Of a stretch of 64,000 nt of DNA, positions 21,291-31,600 are shown piece after piece. Position 1 is the first letter of the stretch, and each line of letters opens with the position of its first letter. The stretch spans positions 75,096,001 to 75,160,000 of the forward strand of contig NC_134136.1 of the NCBI RefSeq assembly GCF_040939455.1. The letters are read 5' to 3'. The notes under the pieces are model-generated. The model worked only from the letters and a program-made list of their open reading frames with translations, searched no databases and had not been told where the DNA came from. The position numbers and the translations under genes were made by a program. Source of the DNA: Microcebus murinus (lineage: Eukaryota; Chordata; Mammalia; Primates; Cheirogaleidae).

Positions 21291-22103
21291 AGTGTTGATT
21301 CTCTTCTCGTTGCCCCCATTCAAGAAGCCCTTTCTGAAAATGCTCTTCATCATATTAATGCTAAAGGTCTTCAACGTCTTTCTCTCTGCCCTGTAAGCAA
21401 GCCTGTGCAGTAGTTCGTTCTTCCACTGCCTGTGGTCCTCTCACCCTCCCTTCCCTCCCACCCAGGTGCAATCCATGTGGATTATAAGGGAACCATATTT
21501 GGCAAATGGATGTTACTTACGTTGCCTCCTTTGGACAATTCCGCTATATTCACCACACTATTGATACCCATTCTCATTTTCAGTGGGCCACAGCCCAAAG
21601 CTCTGAAAAGGCTGATGCTGTCATTACTCCCTTTTATTCTTGTTTTGCAGTCATGTGACTTCCAGAAATTCTTAAAACTGACAATGCTCCTGTGTATACC
21701 TCTTGTAAACTTGCTGATTTGCTTGCTTTGTATTCTGTCCATCATATTACAGGCATTCCCTTCAATAGCCAAGGTCAAGCAATCATCAAATGTGCTAATC
21801 GCACTCTTAAACTTCAGCTACAAAAACAAAAAAGGGGAGTCCCAGTCTCCTCATCATCACCTACTTCAAGCCCTCTTTACCCTCAATGTTTTAAATCATT
21901 GGCAGGCATTAAACTTCTCTGCAGTGGACTGTCACTTTGCCTCTCTGTCTCCACCAACAGAAAGAGTCTGTGACCCCTTATATGTTTCTACACCCACAGG
22001 GGAGTGGATGGAAGGTGAAATTCTACAATGGGGTCAAGGGTATGCTTATGTCTCCACAGAGAAGGCTGTGAGTAGATTCCCACATGACACCTTAAGAGAA
22101 GAT
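21291..22103 (+). pseudogene. pol: Pol relic: integrase
   Basis: Integrase inserts proviral DNA. The zinc-binding N-terminal region is partly visible near 21345 ('HHINAKGLQRL'). The first catalytic Asp is in 'WQMDVTY' (GAT 21509-21511) and the second in 'KTDNAP' (GAC 21680-21682). The position of the third catalytic acid in 'QGQAIIKCANR' is Lys (AAA 21788-21790). A TGA precedes the second Asp block. A frameshift near 21840-21860 moves the C-terminal part ('EGEILQWGQGYAYVS') into the frame that then runs on into env. Confidence 0.8.
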
Positions 22104-23865
22104 ATGACAAAGAGAATCCAGACCAAGGAGTTCCTCAAGGAATTCAAGAGCCTGTCAGTGAAGGTACAGAGTTTGATGCCCAGCATGTGTGCAGTCCCCC
22201 CAACTTGGGGTCAGCTCAAGAAGTTGACTCAGGAAGCAGAAAGGATTGTATTCCAAGCCCAGCAGCCATGTAATCTGAGCACCGTGTTTTTGGCTATGCT
22301 AGCCATAGTCACTTGCCAGGTGGGGCTTACAAGTTCCTCACATGTCTACTGGGCATATGTGCCATACCCTCCTTTGTTCAAAGCTGTTTTCTGGGGAGAG
22401 CCTGAAGTTCTGGTTTATACCAATGATTCTGACTGGATGCCAGCCACCTATTAGTCATATTCATTACACTCTAGCGAGGAAGGTTGGGTGGTCTCTAATT
22501 ATTCAATTAGTGCAAAAGGATATCCCATTTGTTTTGGGGCAACTGCTCATTGTCTAAATATTTCTCATGAAGCATGGGGTCTGCAGTATAATACCTCATC
22601 TTTTGCAGCCCTTGCCGTGTTCTTGTCAGTAAGGAGACTTAGGGGTGTACCTTATAACATATCTGAAGGGTAGTCACGATTGCCTCTTTGCTCTATGCCT
22701 CACATTGAATTTCCGTTGTCTCATATAGAATGGAGTTGATGTAGAGGGAAAGCCTTAAAATTGTTACATGATCATCCCAAAATTGTAGATTGGAGTCCTC
22801 ATGGTGACTTTCATGAAAAGTTCTCTAATCATTCCTTTCAATAGCATCAGAAGGGAAACCATTTAAGCACCACCACCAAGGCCATTGTGTGTCATGATAA
22901 AGGCCTCACCCCACTTGTTGGGAACTCTACACATGCAAGGACAAATATGGAAATTGTTGGCATCCAGAGAGAACATCGACATTTGACTTGGTAACATGTC
23001 TTTTAATAATTCTGCAGGTTTTCAGGTTCATCTCCACCATAATCTTTCACGGTCTCTTTTAGCCTGTGTATCCTATCCCTACTTATTTTTGATGGGCTCA
23101 ATCTAGTGGAATGAGTCCACAAGATGAGTCTCCTGCCTTAATAATTGCTCTTTATTTACTTGCTTTAATCACACCTCTTGGGCAGGATTTAATCCCAGTG
23201 CCCATAGTTTATATATTCTAAAAGGTAGAACAGAGCTGTGGCTTCCCGTTAACTTGTCCCGACCTTGGAGTGAGTCTGCCATGATCACTGCTCTTCTTAA
23301 TAAAGTAACTTCTTTGACCAACAGAGCCAAGAGAGCCATTGGTCTTATAGTTACTGCTGTTACAGGTTTAATTGCCATTGCTGCCACTTCTGCTACTGCA
23401 GGGATGGCATTTCAGCACTCAGTGCAGACTGCTGATTTTATCCGCAAGTGGCATGAGGACTCTCATCAATTGTGGCAACATCAGCAGGAGATTGATAGTC
23501 AGTTGGAAGGAGAGATCCTCCATTTACAAAGCACTGTTCAGTTGCTTGGCGATCAAATTCAGGTTTTGACCACTCAATCATTCCTTCGATGTGATTGGAA
23601 CTCTTCTAAATTCTGTGTCACTCCTATCCCTTTTAATAGCAGTAAACGTTGGCAGGCCTTGTAGCATATGTTAACTGGAAGTTGCAATTTGACTGCTGAT
23701 CTCCAAAGTCTCGAGCAAGAGATTACAAGCGCCTTCCAAGAGGATCTTCCGGAGTTTAACGAAAATGAGTCTTTCCAAGGCCTAGCCAATAGGCTGGTAC
23801 AAGCCAGCCCGATTACACAGTTAAAGACATTATTTAGTGGAATAGGAGTTAATATAGGATGTTAG
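22104..23865 (+). pseudogene. env: Env relic, betaretroviral HML/MMTV-like
   Basis: Env would be the surface and transmembrane glycoprotein. A likely start is ATG 22104, in frame with the shifted end of pol. The early part contains 'PPTWGQLKKLTQEAERI' and 'YWAYVPYPPLF', which resemble the N-terminal region of HML-type envelopes. A TAG at 22452 and many later stops break the surface subunit. The transmembrane part is the best preserved: 23254-23661 is open, with a hydrophobic Ala/Ile/Gly-rich segment near 23335-23405, a heptad-like stretch, and 'CDWNSSKFC' near 23590. TAG 23662 interrupts it and it resumes to 23865. No coding potential for a full protein remains. Confidence 0.8.
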
Positions 23866-23988
23866 GTCTCTTAACCCTTTGCATTTTCTTAGTCTACAGA
23901 TGCTGGTGCAACCACCGAGTAAAAAGAAAACAACAGTCTCATGATATCATGACAGTTTTTCAACATATCTGTGCTCAAAATTAAAACT

Positions 23989-23999
23989 AAAAGGAGAGA
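23989..23999 (+). promoter_or_regulatory. Polypurine tract of the provirus
   Basis: AAAAGGAGAGA ends directly at the 3' LTR start (TG at 24000). This is the expected position of the plus-strand DNA primer site. Confidence 0.85.
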
Positions 24000-24646
24000 T
24001 GAAGCAAGCTTCCCCTGGGTGAGATTGATTGAGACCCAAAGTCAGCAGAACAGGAGCCCATTGCTTGTTCCCACAATTAGCAGGACATGACTTGTTGACT
24101 AGCAGAGAGAAATGTTCCTCTGGGTAAATGGCCAAGGACCTGTGGTCTCACATGTGAGCCAAGGTTGTCTGTTATCCTGCACACAGTGCCAGACATTGCA
24201 GACAGCCAAGGACCTTTGGTTTTGCATGTGAGCAAAGTTTGTCTGTTATCTGGATGCGGTAATAGACAGTAGAAGAGAGAATGTAAACATCTCCTTCTTG
24301 TTGTGCTATGCAAAAAAGCCAAGGCATCTTGTTATCCACAAACGGTATCAAGCATTGAAGGGCATCCCTTGTGCTATGACTGGAGAAACAGGTGCTGTTG
24401 GCCCATGGGAAGTCACATACCAAAAAGTAGCTGGGGAAATAGCTGGCATAAGACAATAGCTGTGGGATGCTTGCTCAATTAAATAGTATAAAAATAAAAC
24501 AATTGGTGCTTTAAGGTGCTGCAGTCTTCAACCATCTTTGTGTCTGTGTACTTTATTTTTCTGGGACTGCAGCCAATTCTGTCGCATCTGCGTCTTATGT
24601 GTATGTCTTATGTGTTCATCCCCTGTCCTGCAATTGGGCCATGACA
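24000..24646 (+). repeat. 3' LTR of the provirus
   Basis: It starts TGAAGCAAG and ends in ATGACA, with the same length (647 bp) and internal repeats as the 5' LTR. TATAAAA is at 24487-24493. It differs from the 5' LTR at about 46 positions, mostly transitions, by hand count. The duplication GTGTCC follows at 24647-24652. Confidence 0.92.
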
Positions 24647-24652
24647 GTGTCC

Positions 24653-25120
24653 CTCATGCTGCCTTAGCATTTTGGCATGTTCCATTTAATACATCTCTTA
24701 TGTTCCCAAATCAGAGCAGAATATCCAATTATTATAAGGGCATTGTAGTGTTTTTGATAACTTCACTTTGGTACATTTTAGCAGAAGAGAGGAAAAGACA
24801 TATTGGACAGTGATGGGTGAGAAGCAGGGGAACTAAAAGGTAATGTACTTTGAACAAACATAATGAACACTTCATGTCTAGGCCATGAACTACTGCTGAA
24901 GAGATAATGGGGAGGAAAGGGTAGTATAGCATGCACTTCAGTCTCCTTGTATGCTCTGACTCATTTCTTCAAAGCCTATTCTTCAAATTGTAACAAATAT
25001 GTGAATTCTGTAGTATGGTTCATATTTCTAGAAAATGTGAAATAACTACCAATTGCCATTATTGCAGTTATCTTTTCCAATGTCTTTCTTCACAGTAACC
25101 TGCTTTGGAATCAAGACTGG
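24653..25120. other. No gene or repeat recognised
   Basis: About 470 bp between the provirus and an old MaLR LTR. I see nothing beyond short accidental frames. Confidence 0.45.
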
Positions 25121-25385
25121 TGCTATGGTATGAAAGTTTGTGTCCCCTAAGACTCCTATCTTTAAATCCTAACCTCAAGGTAATGTCATTAGGAGATGTG
25201 GCCTTTGGGAGGTAATTAGATCATGAGGATGGAGCCCTCATGAACAGAATTAGTGTCCTCAAGAAAAAGACCTCAGAGAGATCCCTTGCCCTTTCCACCA
25301 TGTGAAGACACAGAGAAATGATACCATGGATGAACCAGGAAGCAGGCCCTCACCAGACACCAAATCTGTCAGTGCCTTGACTCAT
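25121..25385 (+). repeat. Partial MaLR-type LTR (MLT1/MST-like)
   Basis: The start 'tgctatggtatgaaagtttg' and 'gtgtcccctaagactcctat', with 'gatgtggcctttgggaggta' and 'caccatgtgaagacacagag', follow the consensus order of a MaLR LTR on the plus strand. It is cut off after 'accaaatctgtcagtgcctt'. Confidence 0.7.
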
Positions 25386-26429
25386 TAATGATATTTAACA
25401 ATTCAGACTTTCTAATTATAAAAATTTTACTTTGGGTAACATCAATAAACGGGTCCTCATCCAGCCTTAAATCTTCATTTTTTAACAAAGAACATTTCTC
25501 AAATATTTTCAAATAGTCTTAGATGTTCTGTGATATCATTTGATAAAATGTTATATTTTTCGGTGGTTGTCTCTATAAAATAGTGCTTTAAAGTTTCAAA
25601 AGAGCCAAATTTATTTATTTTGATTTTGCAAATTGAATAAAGTTTGACATGACTTTCAACACTGACACTTCATTTGCAGTTATAAACATAGTAATTCTTC
25701 AACCTTATATTGCTAAATTAAGGTTATTCTTCTCGTTAGAGTTTCACAAAAAATATGCAAGTTGGAGCAACCATTCTGTATTTGATAGAGATTCATCTAA
25801 TAGAGTTATTTGTCAAAAGGGTAGGATGTTTGTGGAGTTTTGTTTTTTTTATTTTTTTGCCTAATAGCTATTAATATTCTTGACAATATTCTAACCAATG
25901 AACTTCAGTGTGAAAAGTAAATTCTGGAACTCACTGCCTATATCATTAAATATAACTGACAAATGTCAAATTAAAGTTAATGACTTAATGGAAATGAAAA
26001 ATTACATACCATCATTTTACATAGTTCTGAAATATTCTTATAAATTATTAATATTTGAAAGGAGAAGCACTTCTAAGGGAAAGAGAAAAGGAGCTGGAAG
26101 AGGTAGGGAGAGTCTCAGACCATGATGCAGTTCTGAGCCCTGTAAAGGAAAATTGGGTAGGAAGAGTCTCAGATTGTAGCACAGTGCTAGGAAAGTTCAG
26201 AATAAACCAATAGGAAGTCCTTGAGCTAAAGCCTCTCATCAGAAGAATTCTGAATCTTCTAGGAATAGAGCTGCCTTAGTATCCTAGCCATGCTCAGTCA
26301 TTGCTTTAGAGAAGCCCATGCGAAGCATGGCCTTGGCATGAACTTAGTGATAGATGTCTGAGCACAGAAGTTGGAACTGTCTGTCAATTCTTTTCTCTAT
26401 AGCAGTAGCTCTCAGAAGCACAATTTCAT
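25386..26429. other. No gene recognised; one small tandem duplication
   Basis: AT-rich, without recognisable repeats. Near 26102 and 26156 the phrase 'ggtaggaagagtctcaga' appears twice about 54 bp apart, a small imperfect duplication. Confidence 0.4.
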
Positions 26430-27870
26430 GGTTGACAAGGGGATGGCTTATAAGGACAGAGAGATAATAGGGCCAAATCACATAGGTCCATGCAGGCCAT
26501 TTTAAGGACTTTGGGTGTTAGTCTCAATGAGATGGGACTATTGGAGAGTTTCAAGTAGGGTAGTTAATGTGATTTAAATTTATATTAACAGGAATATTCT
26601 AATTATGATGTTGATAATATATAAAGCAGATGAAAGAAAAAAAAACTAGGAGATGAATCAAAGGATATTTCATTAATTTATGTGAGAGATGGCAATAAAT
26701 TTGGTGGCTTAGTCTGTTTTCTGCTGCTATTACAGAATACCAAAAGAAATATTTATTTGGCTCACAATTCTGTAGGCTGGGAAGTCCAAGATCAAGGGGC
26801 CAGTCTCTAGTGAGGGCCTTCTGTCTGTGTCCTAACATGGTGAAAGGTATCTCATGGGTGAAAGAATGCAAGAGAGAGCAAGAGGGAGCCAAACTCACTT
26901 TTATTTAAAAAAAAATAGTCTGATAACCAACCCACTCCTGTAATAATGACATTAAACCATTCATGAAGGCAGAGTCTTCATGACTTAACCGCCTCTTAAA
27001 GGTCCTCCCTCTGGACATTGTTGCATTGGGGATTAAATTTCCAACACATAAACTTTGGGAGACATATTCAAACTATAACACTTGGACTACAACTTTAGCA
27101 AAAGAGGTGGTAAGAAGTGGGTTGAGTCTAGATATATAATTTAGAGTCAACAAAATTTGCTTATGGATTGGATGTGGAGTGTGAGCAAGAAGAATCAAAA
27201 ATTATTCAAAGGGTTTTAGTCTGAGCAACTGGAAAAATGGAGTTTCCATTAACAGAGATGGAAAATACTGTGGGAAGAGCAGGTTTGAGGAACAATTATC
27301 AGGATTAGGTTTTTTGTTTGGACTGGTTAAATTAAAGATGTCCAAATAGAGATGCCAAGTTAGATATGAGTCAGAGGAGAGCTCCAGGCTGGAGATAGAA
27401 ATTTTGGAATTATGAATAGAGATGGTACTTGATGTTATAAATAAACAGAACCCCCTAGAGAATTGGGATAGGCAAGAAAAGCGGACCAAGAACTGAACCT
27501 GGAGCACTCAGCATTAAGAGGACAGGAAAATGAAGAGGAACCGGCAAAGGATGTTGAGAAAAAGCAAAAAGTGAAGCTAGAAGAAATGCGGTGATGCAGA
27601 AGCCAAGACAAGAAAATGTTTCAAATGTGCCCAATCAAGTCAGATACTACTGTTAAATCAAATACATGAGGCCTGAAAATTTGACTATAGATTTTGCAAC
27701 ACTGGTGATCTTGAAAAGATCAATGTCAATGAGAGTGAAAACTTGAGTGGATTGGATTTAAGAAAATATATGACGAGAGGAATTGGAGAGTGTACAGAAA
27801 ACTTTTTGAGGAGTTTTTCTTCCATTGGGATAAAAGAAGCATGCTTATAGCTGAAGGGCAACGTGGAGTA
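26430..27870 (+). repeat. Ancient mammalian interspersed repeat, split by a MaLR LTR
   Basis: The two parts, 26430-26704 and 27081-27870, read as one old consensus. They include 'ggccattttaaggactttgg', then after the LTR 'atggattggatgtggagtgt', 'ctgagcaactggaaaaatgg' and 'cattaagaggacaggaaaat'. I recognise this as a common old repeat but cannot name its family with certainty. The reading resumes directly across the inserted LTR. Confidence 0.5.
26705..27080 (-). mobile_element. MaLR-type LTR, reverse orientation
   Basis: The minus strand runs from TGTTATAGTTTG (27080 downward) to a 'agactaagccacca' end. The plus strand shows 'ttagtctgttttctgctgct' and 'tcatgggtgaaagaatgcaa'. Possible 5-bp duplications TTTGG (26700-26704) and CTTGG (27081-27085) agree at four of five bases, as expected for ERVL-MaLR elements. 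Confidence 0.7.
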
Positions 27871-27946
27871 AAAAAATAAAAAATAAAAAAAATGGAGTCT
27901 TCTTCCATCTGCCATGTGGTGGCTTTCTTCAAATTGTGCCTTATAC

Positions 27947-28165
27947 CAGGGGTCAGAAAACTTCCTGTAAAGAGCCATACAGTAAATATTTTCAGCTTTG
28001 TGGGCCATATGGTCTCTGTCACTACTCAGCTCTGCCATTGCAGTGCAAAAGCAGCAACAAACAATTTGGAAACAGATGAGCATGGCCATGTGCCAATAAA
28101 AGCTTATTTACCAATATAGGTGGCAGGCCAGATGTGGCCCATGAATTGTAGTTTGCCAACCCCTG
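27947..28165. mobile_element. Non-autonomous hAT (Charlie-type) DNA transposon
   Basis: The 219-bp element starts CAGGGGTCAGAAAAC and ends GTTTGCCAACCCCTG, imperfect terminal inverted repeats. Flanking 8-mers CCTTATAC and CTTTACAC agree at six of eight bases, fitting the 8-bp hAT duplication. The middle ('gtgggccatatggtctctgt', 'ccaataaaagcttatttacc') matches a very common mammalian hAT MITE. It encodes no transposase. Confidence 0.8.
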
Positions 28166-29194
28166 CTTTACACAATCTAGTTCCAGTAACTATTTATAAT
28201 AGCCAATTTTCAAAAATGTATTAAGTACCTATAACATGACAAGCACTTTTCAAATTGTTATAAATATAGTGGTAAAAGAGAAAGATATTGGCTCTGCCTC
28301 AAAGAGCTCTTATTTTAGGTCTAGGTACATGATACAGGACTCTAAGGCAAAGTACATGTGCTTGTTCCCTAGCCTCCTCTTTATTCCTCCTCTAAGCCTC
28401 CTCTTTATTCCTCCTGCACCCTGCCCCCAGGCCACATGCCAATTTAGTCATGTGGGCCAATTCCGAGGCTGCTTTTACCTTTGCCAGAAGTAAACTCAGA
28501 GCTCCTTTTCTCAGTCATGTTTTCTTTCCCTAAAAGAAACAACTCCATATTTTCACAAAACAACAACTTTTGCATGACAATCCTGTAACATCCTTTGTGT
28601 TTTAAAGGAAATTCTAAAAATGTGGCATTTCTCTGCCTCTTCCAGCCCCAGAGATTCTCTCTCACATTATATGAGCACAGGCATCTATAACTGTACAAAT
28701 GTGACAGCTTGCTCCTCGTCTCTTGTGGCTGACCTGCCCAGAGCATCTCATCTATCTCCTGTGTCAGCAAGTACAGCCATGTCTATGGAATTCAGGTTCT
28801 TTGTGTGCTTCTGGAGCAATCTTCCTGAACTGACATGGTCTATGGGAGGTCACTCCATGTAGGCAGTCAGTAGAAAGGTGAGACTCTCTCCAGCATTCAT
28901 TGAAACTGGATATTGCAGGTTTTCATGCTGGTTCTCACTCACCATTTCTTTCCTTCATCTTCCATAATCTCCATAACTCCCCAGTTACATCTCCTGACAT
29001 CAAGTGAAGCTGTGGATGTAAAAACTCTTTGCAAACAGCTAAGTTCCATGTAAGGTCAAAGTTAGAATCCAGAAAGCTATAAGCTACTAGTGTTTGGAAA
29101 ATGATTCTAATCTCCTAAAGAAGGAAGAAGAGAAGAAAAATGGAAGGGGAGGGGGAGAAGGCAGTGGCTGTTATACAATGAAGAGAAATTTGAA
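28166..29194. other. No gene recognised
   Basis: About 1 kb without a supported exon or repeat. A 21-bp near-perfect direct repeat ('agcctcctctttattcctcc') occurs twice at 28370-28412. Confidence 0.4.
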
Positions 29195-29300
29195 GTTGAA
29201 TATCAGGTCTTATCACCATATGACCTTGGACAAATCCCCTGAACATCTGATTCTCCATTTCTGCAGTGGTCAAAATGGGGATAGTGATAGCACCTTTAAT
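29195..29300 (+). repeat. MIR fragment
   Basis: 'atatgaccttggacaaatcc' followed by 'ctccatttctgcagtggtca' and 'aaaatggggatagtgatagc' is the core of a MIR SINE on the plus strand. Confidence 0.65.
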
Positions 29301-29782
29301 AAGGTAACTTTGGAAAATTCCAGGTCCATATAAAGACATTCAAAAAATGTTTTCTGTATCTGAAAAGTAATTGAGGAAAGTAGTATGTGGCTACTTCCTT
29401 TTCACAGGTGCCTGCTGAATCAAGAAGTCACTACTACAACACCAGAACCATTCCAGCATTGCTCCAATTTTCACCAGCCAAAACAGATGTCTTTCATGCT
29501 GCCTCTCTCCCCTTTACCTCAGTTCCAACTCTGAATCTCATGTGAGTGCATTTGACTAGCAGAACATAAATCTTATCCAGAGCCTCAGCTGCAAGAGAGG
29601 TTCCAGCCTCTGTAGTACAGGGAAACATTCTACAAACTGGCTAGAATGGCTGGTAAATTAGCCACTCCATGGTTTCTTGTGTGCTTCATCTGTGGTAAAC
29701 CGAATTTCATTCCCCATGATATTTACCCTCTGGTGTCACACCTGTGGATATTACATGTTACACTACATGACAAAAGGGACTT

Positions 29783-29970
29783 TACATTCCTCTTCTGCTG
29801 CATCTTTCCACTTTCCATTCTGCTTTTAAGGGCTCATGATATTACATTGGTTCATCTGCAGATGAATCCAAGACAGTGATACTAACCTGGATTATGCAGG
29901 TGGGCCCAATGTAATAACATGAGCCCTTAAAAGCAGAATGGGAAGTGGAAAGATGCAGAAGAGGAATGTA
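29783..29970. repeat. Long near-perfect inverted repeat
   Basis: Arms 29783-29850 and 29906-29970 are reverse complements over about 65 bp. The only differences I find are one 3-base indel and two substitutions. The loop is 55 bp. RNA from either strand could fold into a long hairpin. The right arm reads like part of an old repeat ('aggtgggcccaatgtaataa'). The left arm appears to be an inverted copy of it. Confidence 0.85.
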
Positions 29971-30394
29971 GAGAGATTTAAAGCCAGAGAAGGACTTGAC
30001 CAACCTGTTACTGTTTGGAAGATGGATGGAGTAACAGGGAAACCATAAGAAGAAACTGAATTCTGCCAACTACCTGAATAAGCTTAGATTCTCCCCATCT
30101 GAGAGGTTCAAGATGGTCAAGGTAGCTCAAATCAGCCACCACCTTGATTTTGTTCTTATGATACTCTGAGAAAAAATATTTGAGACTTGCTAGATTTTTG
30201 AACCCATAGAACAGTGATAATAAAAATGGATATTTTTAAGCTGCTAGACTTGTTGCAGTTGATTATGACAATAATAGAAACTGATATATTCTGCATCCCA
30301 TTACTGAGCTGAACCCCTCAGTATGATGCTGTACCCTTCTTTCTTCCTCTTCCCACACAATAAATTCACCATCGAGCCTTAATTCTTCTGGGTC

Positions 30395-30590
30395 CCACAT
30401 CCAGCCTTTCCAATACCATTTCCTATTGCCATGGCTCAAACATCTTTTTCTTGGACTATTGGAACAATCTCTTAACTGTTTGCCAACCACCTGTCCCTCC
30501 CAATATTTGTCAAATTGCTTCATATCCATCCTAACAAAGTATTGACTTTGCACATTTTTAAATTACCTATTTATATCTTTACAAGAATGT
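30395..30590 (+). repeat. L2 fragment
   Basis: The phrase 'ttggactattggaacaatct' followed by 'cttaactgtttgccaaccac' and 'gtccctcccaata' resembles the L2 3' region on the plus strand. It is strongly diverged. Confidence 0.45.
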
Positions 30591-30774
30591 TTCTCTTATA
30601 ATTAAAACAATAAGATCATATTACTAATATTCCAATAAAATAAAATAAAAGCCTATTCATTTTCACTCAGCAAACATTTATTGAGAGTCTATTGTGTGCT
30701 AGGCTCTAGAAACATAGTGAAAGAGTGGTTGAGACTGGCTAGTTATTCATTAAACCCATTTCCTCCTCTTCTGG

Positions 30775-31150
30775 GCACACAGACTACATGTCTCAGCCTC
30801 CTTTGCAGTTAGATGTGACCATGTGACTGAATTCTAGTCAATGGAACATGAGCAGAAATATTATGTATAACTTTCAGGACTAGCCCTGAACACTTTCCCA
30901 CAAACCATTTTCTTGCCTCTTTTCCCTTCTACCAGCTTGATGCAGAAAAGCACAGCATCATCGGAGGCCATGTGGTAAGATCATGGAGCATCAAGAAGGA
31001 AGAAATGTGGATTCCTGAATCTACATTTGGAGTGGAATCACCTTGCAATCAGAACTATGATTTTGGATTGTGGGTGAGCAAAAATAAACTTCCTCCGTAT
31101 TGTATTTGGACTAGTATATATTTTGGGATTTGTTATAGCAGCTAATGTTA
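30775..31150 (+). repeat. Ancient LTR-like repeat inserted within L2
   Basis: 'tgtctcagcctcctttgcag', 'tgaccatgtgactgaattct' and 'atcatggagcatcaagaagg', then 'aaaataaacttcctccgtat' and 'tttgttatagcagctaatgt', follow the order of an old MaLR/LTR-type repeat. The subfamily is not determined. L2 sequence lies on both sides. Confidence 0.45.
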
Positions 31151-31164
31151 CAGTGTCAGCTCTC

Positions 31165-31600
31165 ACGGAACTTAAAATTCTAAACTTCTTAAATCAGTAT
31201 ACAAGTTCCTTTATAATCTTCCCCCAACCTACTTTTCCAGCTTTATCTCTTACCATTCCTCACTATGTAGTCTGTATTCCTGCCTCAACTGACACAACAG
31301 GTCCTTTTCTAATTCCATATATTTGTACATATTTTTCTAGTTTCCTAAAAAAACTTCCTTACTTTCTTATCCTAGCTAACTTCCATTCATCATTCAAACT
31401 CTTGTTTAAACATTCACTTTTAACTAGTATCTTTCTTTATTTCCCCAGGCAAAGTTATTTGGTTCTATTGCACTGTAATTTCTGTTATATAGTAGAGAGA
31501 GAGAGATCATCTCAGAGCAGCTTTTACTTCCTCATCGAATATACAGCATCTGGTATATATTAGGTAGCCAACAAATCTTTGTTGACTGTTGATTTGATCA
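31165..31600 (+). repeat. L2 3' end
   Basis: 'tctgtattcctgcctcaact' and the terminal 'cagcatctggtatatattag' with 'ccaacaaatctttgttgact' fit the L2 3' end. The 146-codon frame at 31123-31563 lies in this repeat and is not a gene. Confidence 0.5.

Larger units (their letters stand above)
15683..24646 (+). mobile_element. Complete endogenous betaretrovirus-like provirus (class II ERV)
   Basis: Two 647-bp LTRs in the same orientation bound internal sequence with gag, dUTPase-protease, pol and env in that order. The exact 6-bp duplication GTGTCC flanks it (15677-15682 and 24647-24652), as expected for class II elements. Gag, pro and pol lie in frames offset by -1 each, as in betaretroviruses. The dUTPase fused ahead of the protease and an HML/MMTV-like env agree. 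By hand count the LTRs differ at about 46 of 647 positions (about 7%), so this is an old insertion. Gag, pol and env carry stops and frameshifts. An L1 tail (17437-17920) and an 81-bp fragment (20489-20569) inserted later. Confidence 0.93.

Noticed and set aside
21432..22454. 340-codon plus-strand open frame, the longest in the provirus after pro
   Set aside because: Its first part is an out-of-frame reading of integrase. Only the last part (integrase C-terminus and env start) is in a real frame. It is a frameshift product, not a gene.
28620..28862. 80-codon frame in unique DNA as a possible small gene
   Set aside because: No motif, promoter or splice signals that I can support. Comparative data would be needed.
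31123..31563. 146-codon plus-strand frame
   Set aside because: It overlaps an old LTR end and L2 sequence; there is no motif and no conserved codon pattern.
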